Of a stretch of DNA of 29,321 bases, positions 9,117-16,643 are shown piece by piece. The notes beneath the pieces were generated by a model that did not search any database, was not told the DNA's origin, and worked only from the letters and a program-made list of their open reading frames with translations. Origin of the DNA: Leptospiraceae bacterium UBA2033 (GTDB lineage Bacteria; Spirochaetota; Leptospiria; Leptospirales; Leptospiraceae); assembly GCA_002333425.1 (NCBI GenBank), contig DDBL01000231.1, positions 1-29,321 on the forward strand, in the 5' to 3' direction. A program made the translations under genes and the position numbers. Each line of letters opens with the position of its first letter. Position 1 is the first letter of the stretch.

Positions 9117-9233
9117 ATGATTCATTTAGGGTTTACTCCGAATAATGCGCTAAGTCTTATTTCGGAGAGTAGGAATTTAAAAGTTCCTGATACGATTGAA
9201 CAGGAGAAGTGGGTGGAGGATTATTATACTTAG
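9117..9233 (+). pseudogene. C-terminal remnant of a protein-tyrosine / dual-specificity phosphatase
   Basis: A 38-codon open frame, ATG at 9117 to TAG at 9231, translates as a recognisable tail of the tyrosine/dual-specificity phosphatase family: HLGFTPNNALSLI, then SRNLKVPDTIEQEKWVEDYY. The pattern G-x-S/T-P-x-x-A-L-x-x-I-x-x-x-R-x-x-x-V-P-x-T-x-x-Q-x-x-W-V is what follows the catalytic loop in many such enzymes. The catalytic HC-x5-R part is absent; upstream is the half palindromic repeat. No ribosome binding site is seen. It is most likely a decayed fragment left by a deletion, recognised by eye only. Confidence 0.5.
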
Positions 9234-9386
9234 TATGAAACCAAATACAATTCTTAGCAGCGTCGGTGTTTTTTGCCTTTTGTTCAGCAACTTGAGCAAA
9301 AGTCTAGACTAATACTTAATAGATTGCTCAAAAGTCTGATTTTCATCTATTCGAATGAGTAAATCCACCAAACCCTTCTAATAAAC
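9234..9386. other. Non-coding stretch with an inverted repeat (TTGAGCAA / TTGCTCAA)
   Basis: No credible gene is present. TTGAGCAA (9292-9299) and TTGCTCAA (9324-9331) form an 8-bp stem with a 24-base loop that itself holds the palindrome AGTCTAGACT. A run of T and A follows on the plus strand. It could end transcription coming from the left or from the minus-strand GNAT gene, but the loop is long. Confidence 0.3.
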
Positions 9387-9830
9387 TCAATTCAGAGGAT
9401 ACGTAAAATGCACCACATCTTCTGGAATGCCGCCGGTCGAGCGGTAAAAGTCTAACGCATAATCGTCCACTAAATCCGCTTGCACAAATACTTCTTCTAC
9501 ACCGGCTTCTTTGCAGTAGGGGTTGATTGTAGAAATAAGATTTTTTCCAATTCCCTGGCGTTGGAACTCTCTTTTTACTGCGAGGTCAAAAATATATACA
9601 AGTGGTTTTGTGGAATAATATTGGTCGAGGGTATATGCTGTTAACCCACCAATGACTTTATTTTCGAGTAATGCTACAAATACCAAAAAGTTTTCTTTGG
9701 ATAAAAGTTTTCGTAAATATTCTTGTTCTGGCATTTTGAAATTTTGCATTTCGAAAACATCTTCGAATAGACCTATGAGGTCTATAAAATATTCATCGTC
9801 CCCTTTTGTCAGTTTTTTGTAGTGAATCAT
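9387..9830 (-). CDS. GNAT acetyltransferase, aminoglycoside 3-N-acetyltransferase I (AAC(3)-I)-like
   Basis: A 147-residue cytoplasmic acetyl-CoA-dependent N-acetyltransferase. The GNAT core is plain: FVALLENKVIGGLTAYTL (beta strands 2-3), YIFDLAVKREFQRQGIGKNLI (motif A with the Q-x-x-G-x-G pyrophosphate loop), then EEVFVQADLVDDYALDFYRSTGG and a closing VHFTYPL. By memory alignment the whole order, including YL-x-x-LL, IYDLAV-x-x-x-x-RRQGI, VQAD-x-x-DD-x-A-x-x-x-Y and the terminal V-x-HF, follows gentamicin acetyltransferases AAC(3)-Ia. Length is about that of the family without its N-terminal extension. A resistance role is not proven; chromosomal relatives may acetylate other amines. It is monocistronic and flanked by a scarred intergenic region, with the SGNH-hydrolase gene divergent at 9963. 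Confidence 0.85.
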   Translation of the reverse strand: MIHYKKLTKGDDEYFIDLIGLFEDVFEMQNFKMPEQEYLRKLLSKENFLVFVALLENKVIGGLTAYTLDQYYSTKPLVYIFDLAVKREFQRQGIGKNLISTINPYCKEAGVEEVFVQADLVDDYALDFYRSTGGIPEDVVHFTYPLN

Positions 9831-9962
9831 AATTTTTCGTTATCCAGTATTTTTAGAGATTAGTTTGAAATAAAAAAATAAGTAGGTTCTAAATCAATTA
9901 AAATTCTTGTCCTTAGTAGCTTGAGAATAATATTGTAAGAAAAATAACGATGGGAGCAAGAG

Positions 9963-11264
9963 TTGAAAAAAAGTATTTTTTTTATTGTGGCATGTTTATT
10001 TTTATTTTTTCTTATTGAGGTATTTTCTTTTTTTGCCTATTGGATTTATACCAAAGAAATATTTTTTTACAATTCATCTTTCGCCAAAATGGAAAATATA
10101 TTTTCGGATATTTCTGTAAGCGAAGAACAAAAGCTAACTCATCTTAATATTCAAAGTTTGCCACAGACCTTACATCCTTATTTTGGTTCTATTCTTACAA
10201 AAGATATTCACCAAGTGCAGGGTTATGAAATTAAAAAAGGTCTTCAGGTTACTGACTATGGATTCTTGGATGATAACCCATCTCCTATTTTAAAAAAATC
10301 TAGCGGCAAATACATATTAGGCATTATCGGTGGTTCTGTTGCACTACACTTATCTACTAGGGCAGATGTCGCTTTAAAAAATGAACTTAAAAAAATTCCT
10401 TCGATTGCAAAGAAAGAAATTTTGATTGTTCGACTTGCTTCTGGCGGATATAAACAACCACAACAGTTGGCTATTGTCAATTACCTGCTCAGTTTGGGTG
10501 CTGAGTTTGACATGATTCTAAACGTTGATGGATTTAATGAAATGGCTCTTCCTTTATCGCAAAATCTAAAACAAAAAGTGAATCCATTTTTTCCCAGAAA
10601 CTGGCGTGATTTGACTAACACACAGGCAGATGAAGGACTTTACCGGCTAATCGGAAAAACCGCACTCGCAAAAGACGAACTGAAAACAAATACAAAGTCA
10701 GTTTACGGTTCAATCGGGAAATATAGTATTACCATACAATTACTTTGGAATGTTTATTTTAATTACAAAACAAAAGAATTAAATAAATTAAGAAATAGTA
10801 TTTTATTTTATGCGCCTGAAAATAGATTATATATTAACGGTCCGCAGATAAAAGAGAGTGATGAAAAAATAAAAGAGATGATTGCAAATCATTGGGCAAA
10901 AAGTTCAATTTTACTTCATCAAATTACAAAAGCGAATAATATCCATTATTTCCATGTATTGCAACCGAATCAATATGTGAAAGGTAGTAAGGTTTTTTCA
11001 GAGGAGGAAATTACCAAAAAATATTACCTAGAATCTTCTCACTATCGAGAGCCTATTGAAACAGGATATCCAATTATGCAAAAACATATTAGTCAGATTC
11101 GTAAAGCAGGAGTTCCTTTTACTGATTTATCTATGGCATTTCAAAATGTTCGAGAAACAATTTACGAGGATGATTGTTGTCATTTTAATGATCAAGGAAA
11201 TGTTTTGTTAGCCCAAGCAGTCGGTAAATTTATAGTATCCGCTTATCATGAAAACAAGAAGTAA
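9963..11264 (+). CDS. Membrane-anchored SGNH/GDSL-type hydrolase
   Basis: A 433-residue protein with an N-terminal membrane anchor (IFFIVACLFLFFLIEVFSFFAYWIY) and a large presumably extracytoplasmic domain. SGNH blocks are visible. IIGGSVAL carries the nucleophile candidate Ser125; NVDGFNE (Asn192) is block III-like; DDCCHFNDQGN contains the D-x-x-H pair Asp404/His407, close to the C-terminus as in the family. Such enzymes deacylate or O-acetyl-edit sugars, lipids or peptidoglycan; the substrate here is unknown. Translation starts at a TTG with GGAG six bases upstream. ligA follows after 45 bases (from its ATG at 11310) and a NAD-kinase-like gene after that, all on the same strand, so it may head this operon. 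Confidence 0.8.
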   Translation: MKKSIFFIVACLFLFFLIEVFSFFAYWIYTKEIFFYNSSFAKMENIFSDISVSEEQKLTHLNIQSLPQTLHPYFGSILTKDIHQVQGYEIKKGLQVTDYGFLDDNPSPILKKSSGKYILGIIGGSVALHLSTRADVALKNELKKIPSIAKKEILIVRLASGGYKQPQQLAIVNYLLSLGAEFDMILNVDGFNEMALPLSQNLKQKVNPFFPRNWRDLTNTQADEGLYRLIGKTALAKDELKTNTKSVYGSIGKYSITIQLLWNVYFNYKTKELNKLRNSILFYAPENRLYINGPQIKESDEKIKEMIANHWAKSSILLHQITKANNIHYFHVLQPNQYVKGSKVFSEEEITKKYYLESSHYREPIETGYPIMQKHISQIRKAGVPFTDLSMAFQNVRETIYEDDCCHFNDQGNVLLAQAVGKFIVSAYHENKK

Positions 11265-11309
11265 GAACAATTTTGGACGAAACCAGAAATTCTTTTGTGG
11301 AGAGTAATT

Positions 11310-13307
11310 ATGAATAAAATAGAAAAAGAAATTCGAGAACTGGAAGCGAAAGTTCGTTACCATCAAAATCTATATTATGTGAAAAATAAACCTGAGATTT
11401 CCGACAAAGAGTTTGATTTACTTTTCAAAAAATTACAAAAACTAGAAGCGGATTATCCTGAATTTGCGTCTCCCAATAGCCCTACTCAAGTAATTGGTTC
11501 TGACTTAGATAATGAGTTTGAAAAAGTTACTCACAAGATTCCTGTGTTGTCTCTAGAAAATACATACAATGTAAATGAATTATCGGAATGGATTACCAAA
11601 ACAGACACAGAAGGCGAGTATTCAGTCGAATGGAAAATTGATGGAGCGTCTATCGTTTTATACTACGAAAAAGGTAAGTTAGATAAAGTTGTTTCGCGGG
11701 GAACTGGAGGGGTTGGGGATGATATAACAGCGAATATCCGCACTATTAAAAATATTCCTCTCGTCTTAAAAGATCCAGTGACAATTTATGTTCGCGGTGA
11801 GGTCTATATGGGTTACAAAGACTTTGAAGCGTTCAATGAAGAGAATGGCGGCAAATATGCAAATCCGCGAAATACAGCCGCAGGTTCCATCAAACATAAA
11901 AATTCTTCCCAAACCGCAAAACGTCCACTCAAAGTATTTACCTATGATGGATATTTTCCGGAAGGGTATGGGAAAATTAAAACACATGAAGAAATGCTGA
12001 AATTCATGAAAACACAAAAGCTTCCTGTTTCTGAAGATTCTTTGATCGTAAAAGCAAAAGATGTCCTAAAGCGAGTAGAAGAATTTAAAAATAGAAAGGA
12101 TACTCTTGATTTTCCGACAGATGGACTTGTGATAAAACTAAATAGCCTTTCTAAGAGAGATGCACTGGGGGCTACGGCTCATTCACCTCGCTGGGCTAGG
12201 GCATACAAATTTGATGCTTTGATGAAAGAAAGTACTATTATAAAAATTGATTTTGCGGTCGGAAGAACAGGAAAAATTACTCCCCGTGCAGAAATTGAGC
12301 CTGTCAATCTAGCTGGGACTACTGTTAAGTTTGCGACACTTCATAATCAGGATTACATAGACGAATTGGGAGTTGGGATTGGCGCAAGAGTTCTTGTAGC
12401 TAAGCGCGGTGAAATTATTCCTGCTGTAGAGGAAGTGGTAGAAAAAGGACCATACGGAATTTTTAAACTCCCTACAAAGTGTCCATGTTGTGGAACAAAA
12501 TTAGGGAAGGTTGATGACTCGGTAGATTTATTTTGTCCGAATAAAAAATGCCCTGATCGAGAAAAGAACAATCTGATTTTCTTTTGTCAAAAGAAACAAA
12601 TGGATATAGAAGGACTTGGAGAAAAACAAATTCAAAATCTATATGATTTGGGGTTTATCAAAAGTATCCCCGATTTGTACAACCTTCAACAAAGAGCAGA
12701 AGAGTTAAAGGAGATTGAAGGATTTGGAAAAAAAAGTGTAGATATAATCCTAAAAGGAATTGAAGCTTCAAAACAAAAAGACTTTAAGGTATTACTGCCT
12801 TCACTTGGATTTTCGGAAGTTGGACATAAAGTTACAGAGCTTCTAATAGAAAGTGGATATGATGATGTGGATAAAATCATTAATCTGGTAAAAAGCAAAA
12901 CAGCGAAAGAAGAACTCATGGAAATTCATGGACTCGGACCGCGGACCGTTGAATCAATATTAGTTGTTTTTACCGACAAACAAGTATTAGCCCTTATTGA
13001 TTCCTTAAAAAAACTAGGACTAAATTTCAAAGGTAAACAAACTCTTAAATCAGAAAAACAACCTTTCCTCGATCAAAGTTGGTGCGTCACAGGAAGTTTC
13101 CAGAATTTTCAACCACGAGATAAAGCGATGGATTTAATTGTTCATCATGGTGGAAGAAAAGTAACCTCTGTGTCCTCAAAGACGACTCATTTACTTGCAG
13201 GAGAAGGCGCTGGGTCTAAGATGGAGAAGGCATTAGAGTTAGGTGTCAAAGTTGTATCAGAAGAAGAGTTCTTGCAAATATTAAAGCAGGAAGGAATTGG
13301 TTTTTAA
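11310..13307 (+). CDS. ligA: NAD-dependent DNA ligase LigA
   Basis: Joins nicked DNA using NAD+, in replication and repair. The 665-residue length is normal for LigA. The ATG at 11310 is chosen because GGAG lies seven bases before it; an in-frame TTG at 11295 is less likely. Domain order is complete: Ia domain, adenylation domain with the catalytic lysine in EWKIDGAS (Lys109, K-x-D-G), OB-fold (EIEPVNLAGTTVKFATLHN), zinc finger with Cys391, Cys394, Cys409 and Cys414, helix-hairpin-helix repeats (IEGFGKKS, IHGLGPRT) and a C-terminal BRCT domain (WCVTGSFQNF onward). It sits between the SGNH hydrolase and a NAD-kinase-like gene, 18 bases before the latter. There is nothing unusual in its active site. 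Confidence 0.97.
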   Translation: MNKIEKEIRELEAKVRYHQNLYYVKNKPEISDKEFDLLFKKLQKLEADYPEFASPNSPTQVIGSDLDNEFEKVTHKIPVLSLENTYNVNELSEWITKTDTEGEYSVEWKIDGASIVLYYEKGKLDKVVSRGTGGVGDDITANIRTIKNIPLVLKDPVTIYVRGEVYMGYKDFEAFNEENGGKYANPRNTAAGSIKHKNSSQTAKRPLKVFTYDGYFPEGYGKIKTHEEMLKFMKTQKLPVSEDSLIVKAKDVLKRVEEFKNRKDTLDFPTDGLVIKLNSLSKRDALGATAHSPRWARAYKFDALMKESTIIKIDFAVGRTGKITPRAEIEPVNLAGTTVKFATLHNQDYIDELGVGIGARVLVAKRGEIIPAVEEVVEKGPYGIFKLPTKCPCCGTKLGKVDDSVDLFCPNKKCPDREKNNLIFFCQKKQMDIEGLGEKQIQNLYDLGFIKSIPDLYNLQQRAEELKEIEGFGKKSVDIILKGIEASKQKDFKVLLPSLGFSEVGHKVTELLIESGYDDVDKIINLVKSKTAKEELMEIHGLGPRTVESILVVFTDKQVLALIDSLKKLGLNFKGKQTLKSEKQPFLDQSWCVTGSFQNFQPRDKAMDLIVHHGGRKVTSVSSKTTHLLAGEGAGSKMEKALELGVKVVSEEEFLQILKQEGIGF

Positions 13308-13325
13308 TCTTGGAGAATCTATATC

Positions 13326-14252
13326 ATGGAAATTGAAAAGATAATTCTCGTTATCCGCGCTACTCGGTTACAAGAAAGTGTGCAGAGATTTAGTTCAAAG
13401 GCTCAGGCAAAGTTTTTTGTTCAATCGAGAGGACAGTCTTTTGATGATTACGAGAAAGAAGATTCTAACTATCAATTTGCACGAGATCAAGTCGCTCATG
13501 CAATTCCTTCTGATATAAAATTGCAAGTTATTGACAGGAGTTTTTTACCAAACTTTGTGTTTGGTCCGAAAGATGTGGTGATGACCCTTGGGCAAGATGG
13601 ACTTGTTGTGAACACGGCAAAGTATCTGAACGGACAACCGATCATTGCAGTAAATCCTGATCCAGAAAGGTTTGATGGGATTTTACTTCCATTTCAAATT
13701 TCCACACTGTCACAGGCTGTGAATAATTTGCTCAAGGGAAGTCCGCGTATTAGAAATATCACAATGGGAAAAGTAGAGTTAAACGACGGACAATCTCTGT
13801 TTGCCTTTAATGACTTTTTTGTGGGAGCAAAGTCACATATCAGCGCAAGATATACGATTAAATACCAAGGTCGTCAAGAACGCCATAGCTCGAGTGGAGT
13901 TGTGATTTCTACACCCGCCGGCTCAACTGGCTGGATGAGTTCTCTGTTTAACATGGCAAAAGGTATAGCAAGTTTTAAAGGTTTTAATATAGCGATTGAT
14001 CCAACCAGATTAGATTGGGATGAAAGGCGGCTAATCTTTATTGTCCGCGAACCATTTCGAAGTAAATGGAGTGGGGCTGATTTGGTTGCAGGTGAAATAT
14101 CGGAGCAAAACAAAATTATCCTCGAAAGTCATATGGCTGAATCAGGTGTGATATTTTCAGACGGAATGGAATCTGACTTTTTAGAGTTTAATTCGGGGAC
14201 TACTGCAACAATTGGACTTGCGGATAAGATGACTCGACTTGTGGTGGCTTAA
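13326..14252 (+). CDS. Divergent NAD(+)/NADH kinase-family protein
   Basis: A 308-residue protein of the NAD kinase fold, which would phosphorylate NAD+ to NADP+ using ATP or polyphosphate. The nucleotide-binding motif usually GGDGT reads GQDGL here (Gly89-Gln90-Asp91-Gly92-Leu93), keeping the catalytic Asp but losing the second Gly and the Thr. The second motif, normally STPTGSTAY, reads STPAGSTGW (195-203). NPDPERFDG and a C-terminal beta-sandwich with SDGMESDF fit the family. The N-terminal 70 residues are longer and less typical than in E. coli NadK. GGAG lies upstream of the ATG, and the gene follows ligA by 18 bases. It could be the housekeeping NAD kinase in an altered form or a paralogue with another substrate. 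Confidence 0.75.
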   Translation: MEIEKIILVIRATRLQESVQRFSSKAQAKFFVQSRGQSFDDYEKEDSNYQFARDQVAHAIPSDIKLQVIDRSFLPNFVFGPKDVVMTLGQDGLVVNTAKYLNGQPIIAVNPDPERFDGILLPFQISTLSQAVNNLLKGSPRIRNITMGKVELNDGQSLFAFNDFFVGAKSHISARYTIKYQGRQERHSSSGVVISTPAGSTGWMSSLFNMAKGIASFKGFNIAIDPTRLDWDERRLIFIVREPFRSKWSGADLVAGEISEQNKIILESHMAESGVIFSDGMESDFLEFNSGTTATIGLADKMTRLVVA

Positions 14253-14351
14253 TAAAAAGATTACCACCGACTTGCAGTGAGCTTGTCGAAGGTGTGGACA
14301 CTGATAAAAAACGATTGATGAATCTTGATAGCAGCGTTTGAAGTAGATAAT
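14253..14351. other. Intergenic stretch with a GAGCTTGTCGAAGG-type sequence
   Basis: No gene is seen in this first third of the 311-base gap before the beta-lactamase-like gene. Positions 14275-14292 contain AGTGAGCTTGTCGAAGG, the reverse of the CCTTCGACAAGCTCA string that recurs between genes in many bacteria (recalled, not searched). The remainder of the gap is the palindromic repeat copy at 14352-14530 and the leader of the next gene. Confidence 0.35.
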
Positions 14352-14530
14352 TAGTATTATGTTCGCTGTAAGAATTTTGAATAGTAATGAGTCGTCTACA
14401 ATTTGTCATTCCCAAAATTATCTGTTGGGAATCTATAGTTCTAAATAGAATTTTATATTACTTGAGATCCCCGATAAGGGATTTCGGGGATGACAAATAA
14501 GGATAATTACCTTACGTCGATTTAACGTTA
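14352..14530 (-). repeat. Palindromic intergenic repeat, full copy 2 (reverse orientation)
   Basis: Two 8-bp hairpins define this copy: ATTCCCAA (14408-14415) with TTGGGAAT (14425-14432), and ATCCCCGA (14467-14474) with TCGGGGAT (14484-14491), each with a 9-base loop. The whole unit is bounded by GTCATTCCC on one side and GGGGATGAC on the other. The right edge reads CTTACGTCGATTTAACGTTA (14511-14530), matching the edge CTTACGTCGAATTCACGTTA of copy 3. Read on the minus strand, the order GTCATCCCCGAA, TCGGGGATCTCAAGTA, TTAGAACT, AGATTCCCAA and TTGGGAATGAC follows copy 3 almost base for base. It lies between the NAD kinase and the beta-lactamase-like gene. Confidence 0.8.
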
Positions 14531-14563
14531 AAATATAAACAATTTTTTAGTAAGAGGAAAAAT

Positions 14564-16375
14564 ATGAAAAATCAAAGAGTAGAATACTCTGTAACAAAAC
14601 TTATAGTATTAAGTTTACTTACTTTCACTTTTGCGTTTACGAGTTGCACTTCGCTTCCGCAAAAACCTAAAACGATACCAAAGGATGATTATACTTACTT
14701 AAAAGAATATCTAAATTATTACATCCCTACTCAGATGAAAGAAGCTTCTATTATTGGACTTGGTGTGAATGTAGTTTCCGACAAAGAGGTGTTATTCTCA
14801 AAAGGATTTGGTTTTTCTGACAAGGCTAGTGGGATTCAAGTAACTCCTGATACAATTTTTAGAGTAGCTTCCGTTTCAAAAATCATCAATTTAGTGGTTG
14901 TAATGAAATTAGTCGAAGAAGGAAAGTTGAATTTGGATACAGATATTTCTAAGTATTTACCAGAATTAAAATTACAAACTAGATTTGAAAAATCTAAACC
15001 TATTACGATTCGATCCATACTCACTCATCATTCTGGTTTACCCTCTGAAAGACTAAAAGGTTTTTTTGCGCAGGACAAAACGGACTCTCTAGAAAAATTG
15101 GTGTCCGATGTAAATGGGGAATATGTAAGTTATCCTCCTGAAAAACTATTTTCATATTCCAATCTTGGGCATTCTATTTTAGGTCGAATTGTTGAAAAAG
15201 TGGCTAATGATACGTATGCGAATGTAGTGACTCAAAAAGTATTAGAGCCTTTAGGAATGAATCATTCTTTTTATGAGATAAATGCAAACAAGAAGTTAGA
15301 TTTTTCCAAAGGATATGGTGGGCTTATTTTTAGATCCGAAGTAAAAGAGGCGAAAGTTAGAGATTTACCAGCCGGTTTTTTGAATTCTTCTGCAAATGAT
15401 CTTTCTAAGTTTATTCAGATGTTTTTGAATAATGGAAAAGTTGGAAATACAACGTTTTTGAAAGAAACTACGCTAGAGGAAATGTACAAAACGCAAAATG
15501 GTGGTAATCCTTATGATGATGAATTTCAAATTGGACTAGGATTTTTCTTGAACACGTTTGATTTGGGTAATTCAATATTATCCGTTGAGCATGGAGGTGA
15601 TACATTTTTGTTTCATTCAATGCTTGCAATTTTACCACGTCAAAAGTTAGGCGTAATTGCTGTATCGAATACAATCACTTCTGCTCCACTAGTTCATTCG
15701 GTTGCCAAAAGGTCTTTAGAAATTTCTTTAGAAACAAAAGTGGGTTACAAAAAATCATGGAGCAGTAAAGGTCAAGCAAAACCTGTTGATATGAAATCTT
15801 ATGAAGGGACTTATCAAAACGGGAATTTGTTAGATGTGTATGTGGAAGATGGAAAAGTTTTTTCAAAATTAACAACGGGTGCAAAATTTATGCTTCCAGA
15901 TAGAGAAAATGAATGGCAAAGAGCTTCTGTAAAACTTTTTGGGCTATTTACTATTAACCCCGGAAGTCTTCTTATGAAATTTAAAACTGTGGGTAATGAC
16001 AAATTGCTCTATATTAAATCGGGTGGAACTGTTTTACTTTGGGGAAGTAAAATACTGCCATTTACAGAAAAAATTTCTCCCGCATGGAAAAATCGTCTTG
16101 GGAAGTATAAGATTTTAAATGATGATTTGGAACATTCCAGTATGTTAGAAAAACCAGAATTGAAGTTGGAAGATGATTTTTTAGTATTTGAGAACAATGG
16201 AATACCGGCGGCTCATATGGAATTTAAACAAAAACTGGCTCTAACTGTTATCAATGACACAGAGGCGATTGTTTCTGGTTTAGGTCGAGGAAAAGGTGAT
16301 ACTATTTCCGTTAAAAATTCTAACGGCAAAGAGGTATTAACCTACTCAGGCTATGAAATGGAGAAGATAGAGTAG
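14564..16375 (+). CDS. Beta-lactamase-fold serine hydrolase lipoprotein (class C / PBP4*-like)
   Basis: A 603-residue exported protein. The signal peptide ends in AFTSC with Cys28 as the likely lipidated residue. The serine beta-lactamase/DD-peptidase catalytic set is intact: S-x-x-K as Ser103-Val-Ser-Lys106, Tyr198-Ser-Asn200 (Y-x-N) and His343-Gly-Gly345 in place of K-T-G, as in class C-like esterases and D-aminopeptidase relatives. Residues about 410-603 form a beta-rich C-terminal extension of the kind often fused to these enzymes. The substrate cannot be read from sequence: a peptidoglycan peptide, a D-amino-acid peptide or an ester are all possible, and antibiotic resistance is not implied. 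AAGAGG lies upstream of the ATG. The gene is a single unit bounded by palindromic repeats on both sides. Confidence 0.9.
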   Translation: MKNQRVEYSVTKLIVLSLLTFTFAFTSCTSLPQKPKTIPKDDYTYLKEYLNYYIPTQMKEASIIGLGVNVVSDKEVLFSKGFGFSDKASGIQVTPDTIFRVASVSKIINLVVVMKLVEEGKLNLDTDISKYLPELKLQTRFEKSKPITIRSILTHHSGLPSERLKGFFAQDKTDSLEKLVSDVNGEYVSYPPEKLFSYSNLGHSILGRIVEKVANDTYANVVTQKVLEPLGMNHSFYEINANKKLDFSKGYGGLIFRSEVKEAKVRDLPAGFLNSSANDLSKFIQMFLNNGKVGNTTFLKETTLEEMYKTQNGGNPYDDEFQIGLGFFLNTFDLGNSILSVEHGGDTFLFHSMLAILPRQKLGVIAVSNTITSAPLVHSVAKRSLEISLETKVGYKKSWSSKGQAKPVDMKSYEGTYQNGNLLDVYVEDGKVFSKLTTGAKFMLPDRENEWQRASVKLFGLFTINPGSLLMKFKTVGNDKLLYIKSGGTVLLWGSKILPFTEKISPAWKNRLGKYKILNDDLEHSSMLEKPELKLEDDFLVFENNGIPAAHMEFKQKLALTVINDTEAIVSGLGRGKGDTISVKNSNGKEVLTYSGYEMEKIE

Positions 16376-16475
16376 CCAAAGTTCAGTGTAAGTCCAAAGC
16401 CAGCATTGCCGGACATAAAGTCAACGAACTCCAGAAAAAATAGAAGTTCTTTAGGGGGACTGTAATATTCTTATT
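16376..16475. other. Intergenic stretch; antisense open frame with protein-like composition
   Basis: There is no gene on the plus strand. On the minus strand, a frame open from 16470 to a TAG at 16351-16353 (39 codons, with no good start codon or ribosome binding site) reads like protein: SPPKELLFFLEFVDFMSGN, then GFGLTLNFGYS. It runs antisense into the last codons of the beta-lactamase-like gene. It may be a fragment of a membrane or beta-barrel protein, or chance. Confidence 0.25.
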
Positions 16476-16643
16476 TAACGTGAGCTTACTCTCTGTCACC
16501 CCCGAATTTTTCTGTCGGGGGTCTCAAGTATTATAGAATCCTACTTAGAACTGCAGATTCCCAATATCGCTTGGCGGCTGTGGCGATAGCGGGTGGAATT
16601 TTGGGAATGACGAAGCCAAAATCCTTACGTCGAATTCACGTTA
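16476..16643 (+). repeat. Palindromic intergenic repeat, full copy 3, with terminal inverted repeats
   Basis: The element opens with TAACGTGA (16476-16483) and closes with its exact inverse TCACGTTA (16636-16643). Internal structure: hairpin CCCCCGA (16499-16505) with TCGGGGG (16515-16521), then a hairpin ATTCCCAA (16557-16564) with TTGGGAAT (16601-16608). The second stem encloses a nested stem TATCGC (16565-16570) with GCGATA (16583-16588) that copy 2 lacks. The right terminus overlaps the stop codon of the GH31 gene, whose TAA is the first three bases of the inverted TAACGTGA. The element has no coding capacity and looks like a miniature inverted-repeat element or a compound REP-like sequence between convergent genes. 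Confidence 0.8.

Noticed and set aside
9235..9312. 25-codon frame starting MKPNTILSSVG with a hydrophobic stretch
   Set aside because: It has no ribosome binding site, ends inside an inverted repeat, and is too short to separate from chance.
9907..9933. TTGTCC / TAATAT as promoter for the SGNH-ligA operon
   Set aside because: Spacing is 15 bases with weak matches in an AT-rich gap; too little support to list.
11295..11309. TTG start for ligA adding five residues
   Set aside because: GGAG is correctly spaced for the ATG at 11310, and the extra residues would be encoded by the ribosome binding site itself.
14564..16375. Antibiotic-resistance beta-lactamase
   Set aside because: The S-x-x-K, Y-x-N and H-G-G set with a long C-terminal extension is typical of broad serine hydrolases; nothing points specifically to beta-lactam hydrolysis.
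9002..16643. Intergenic repeats as a CRISPR array
   Set aside because: Copies are kilobases apart, in both orientations, and internally palindromic; there are no regular spacers and no cas genes.
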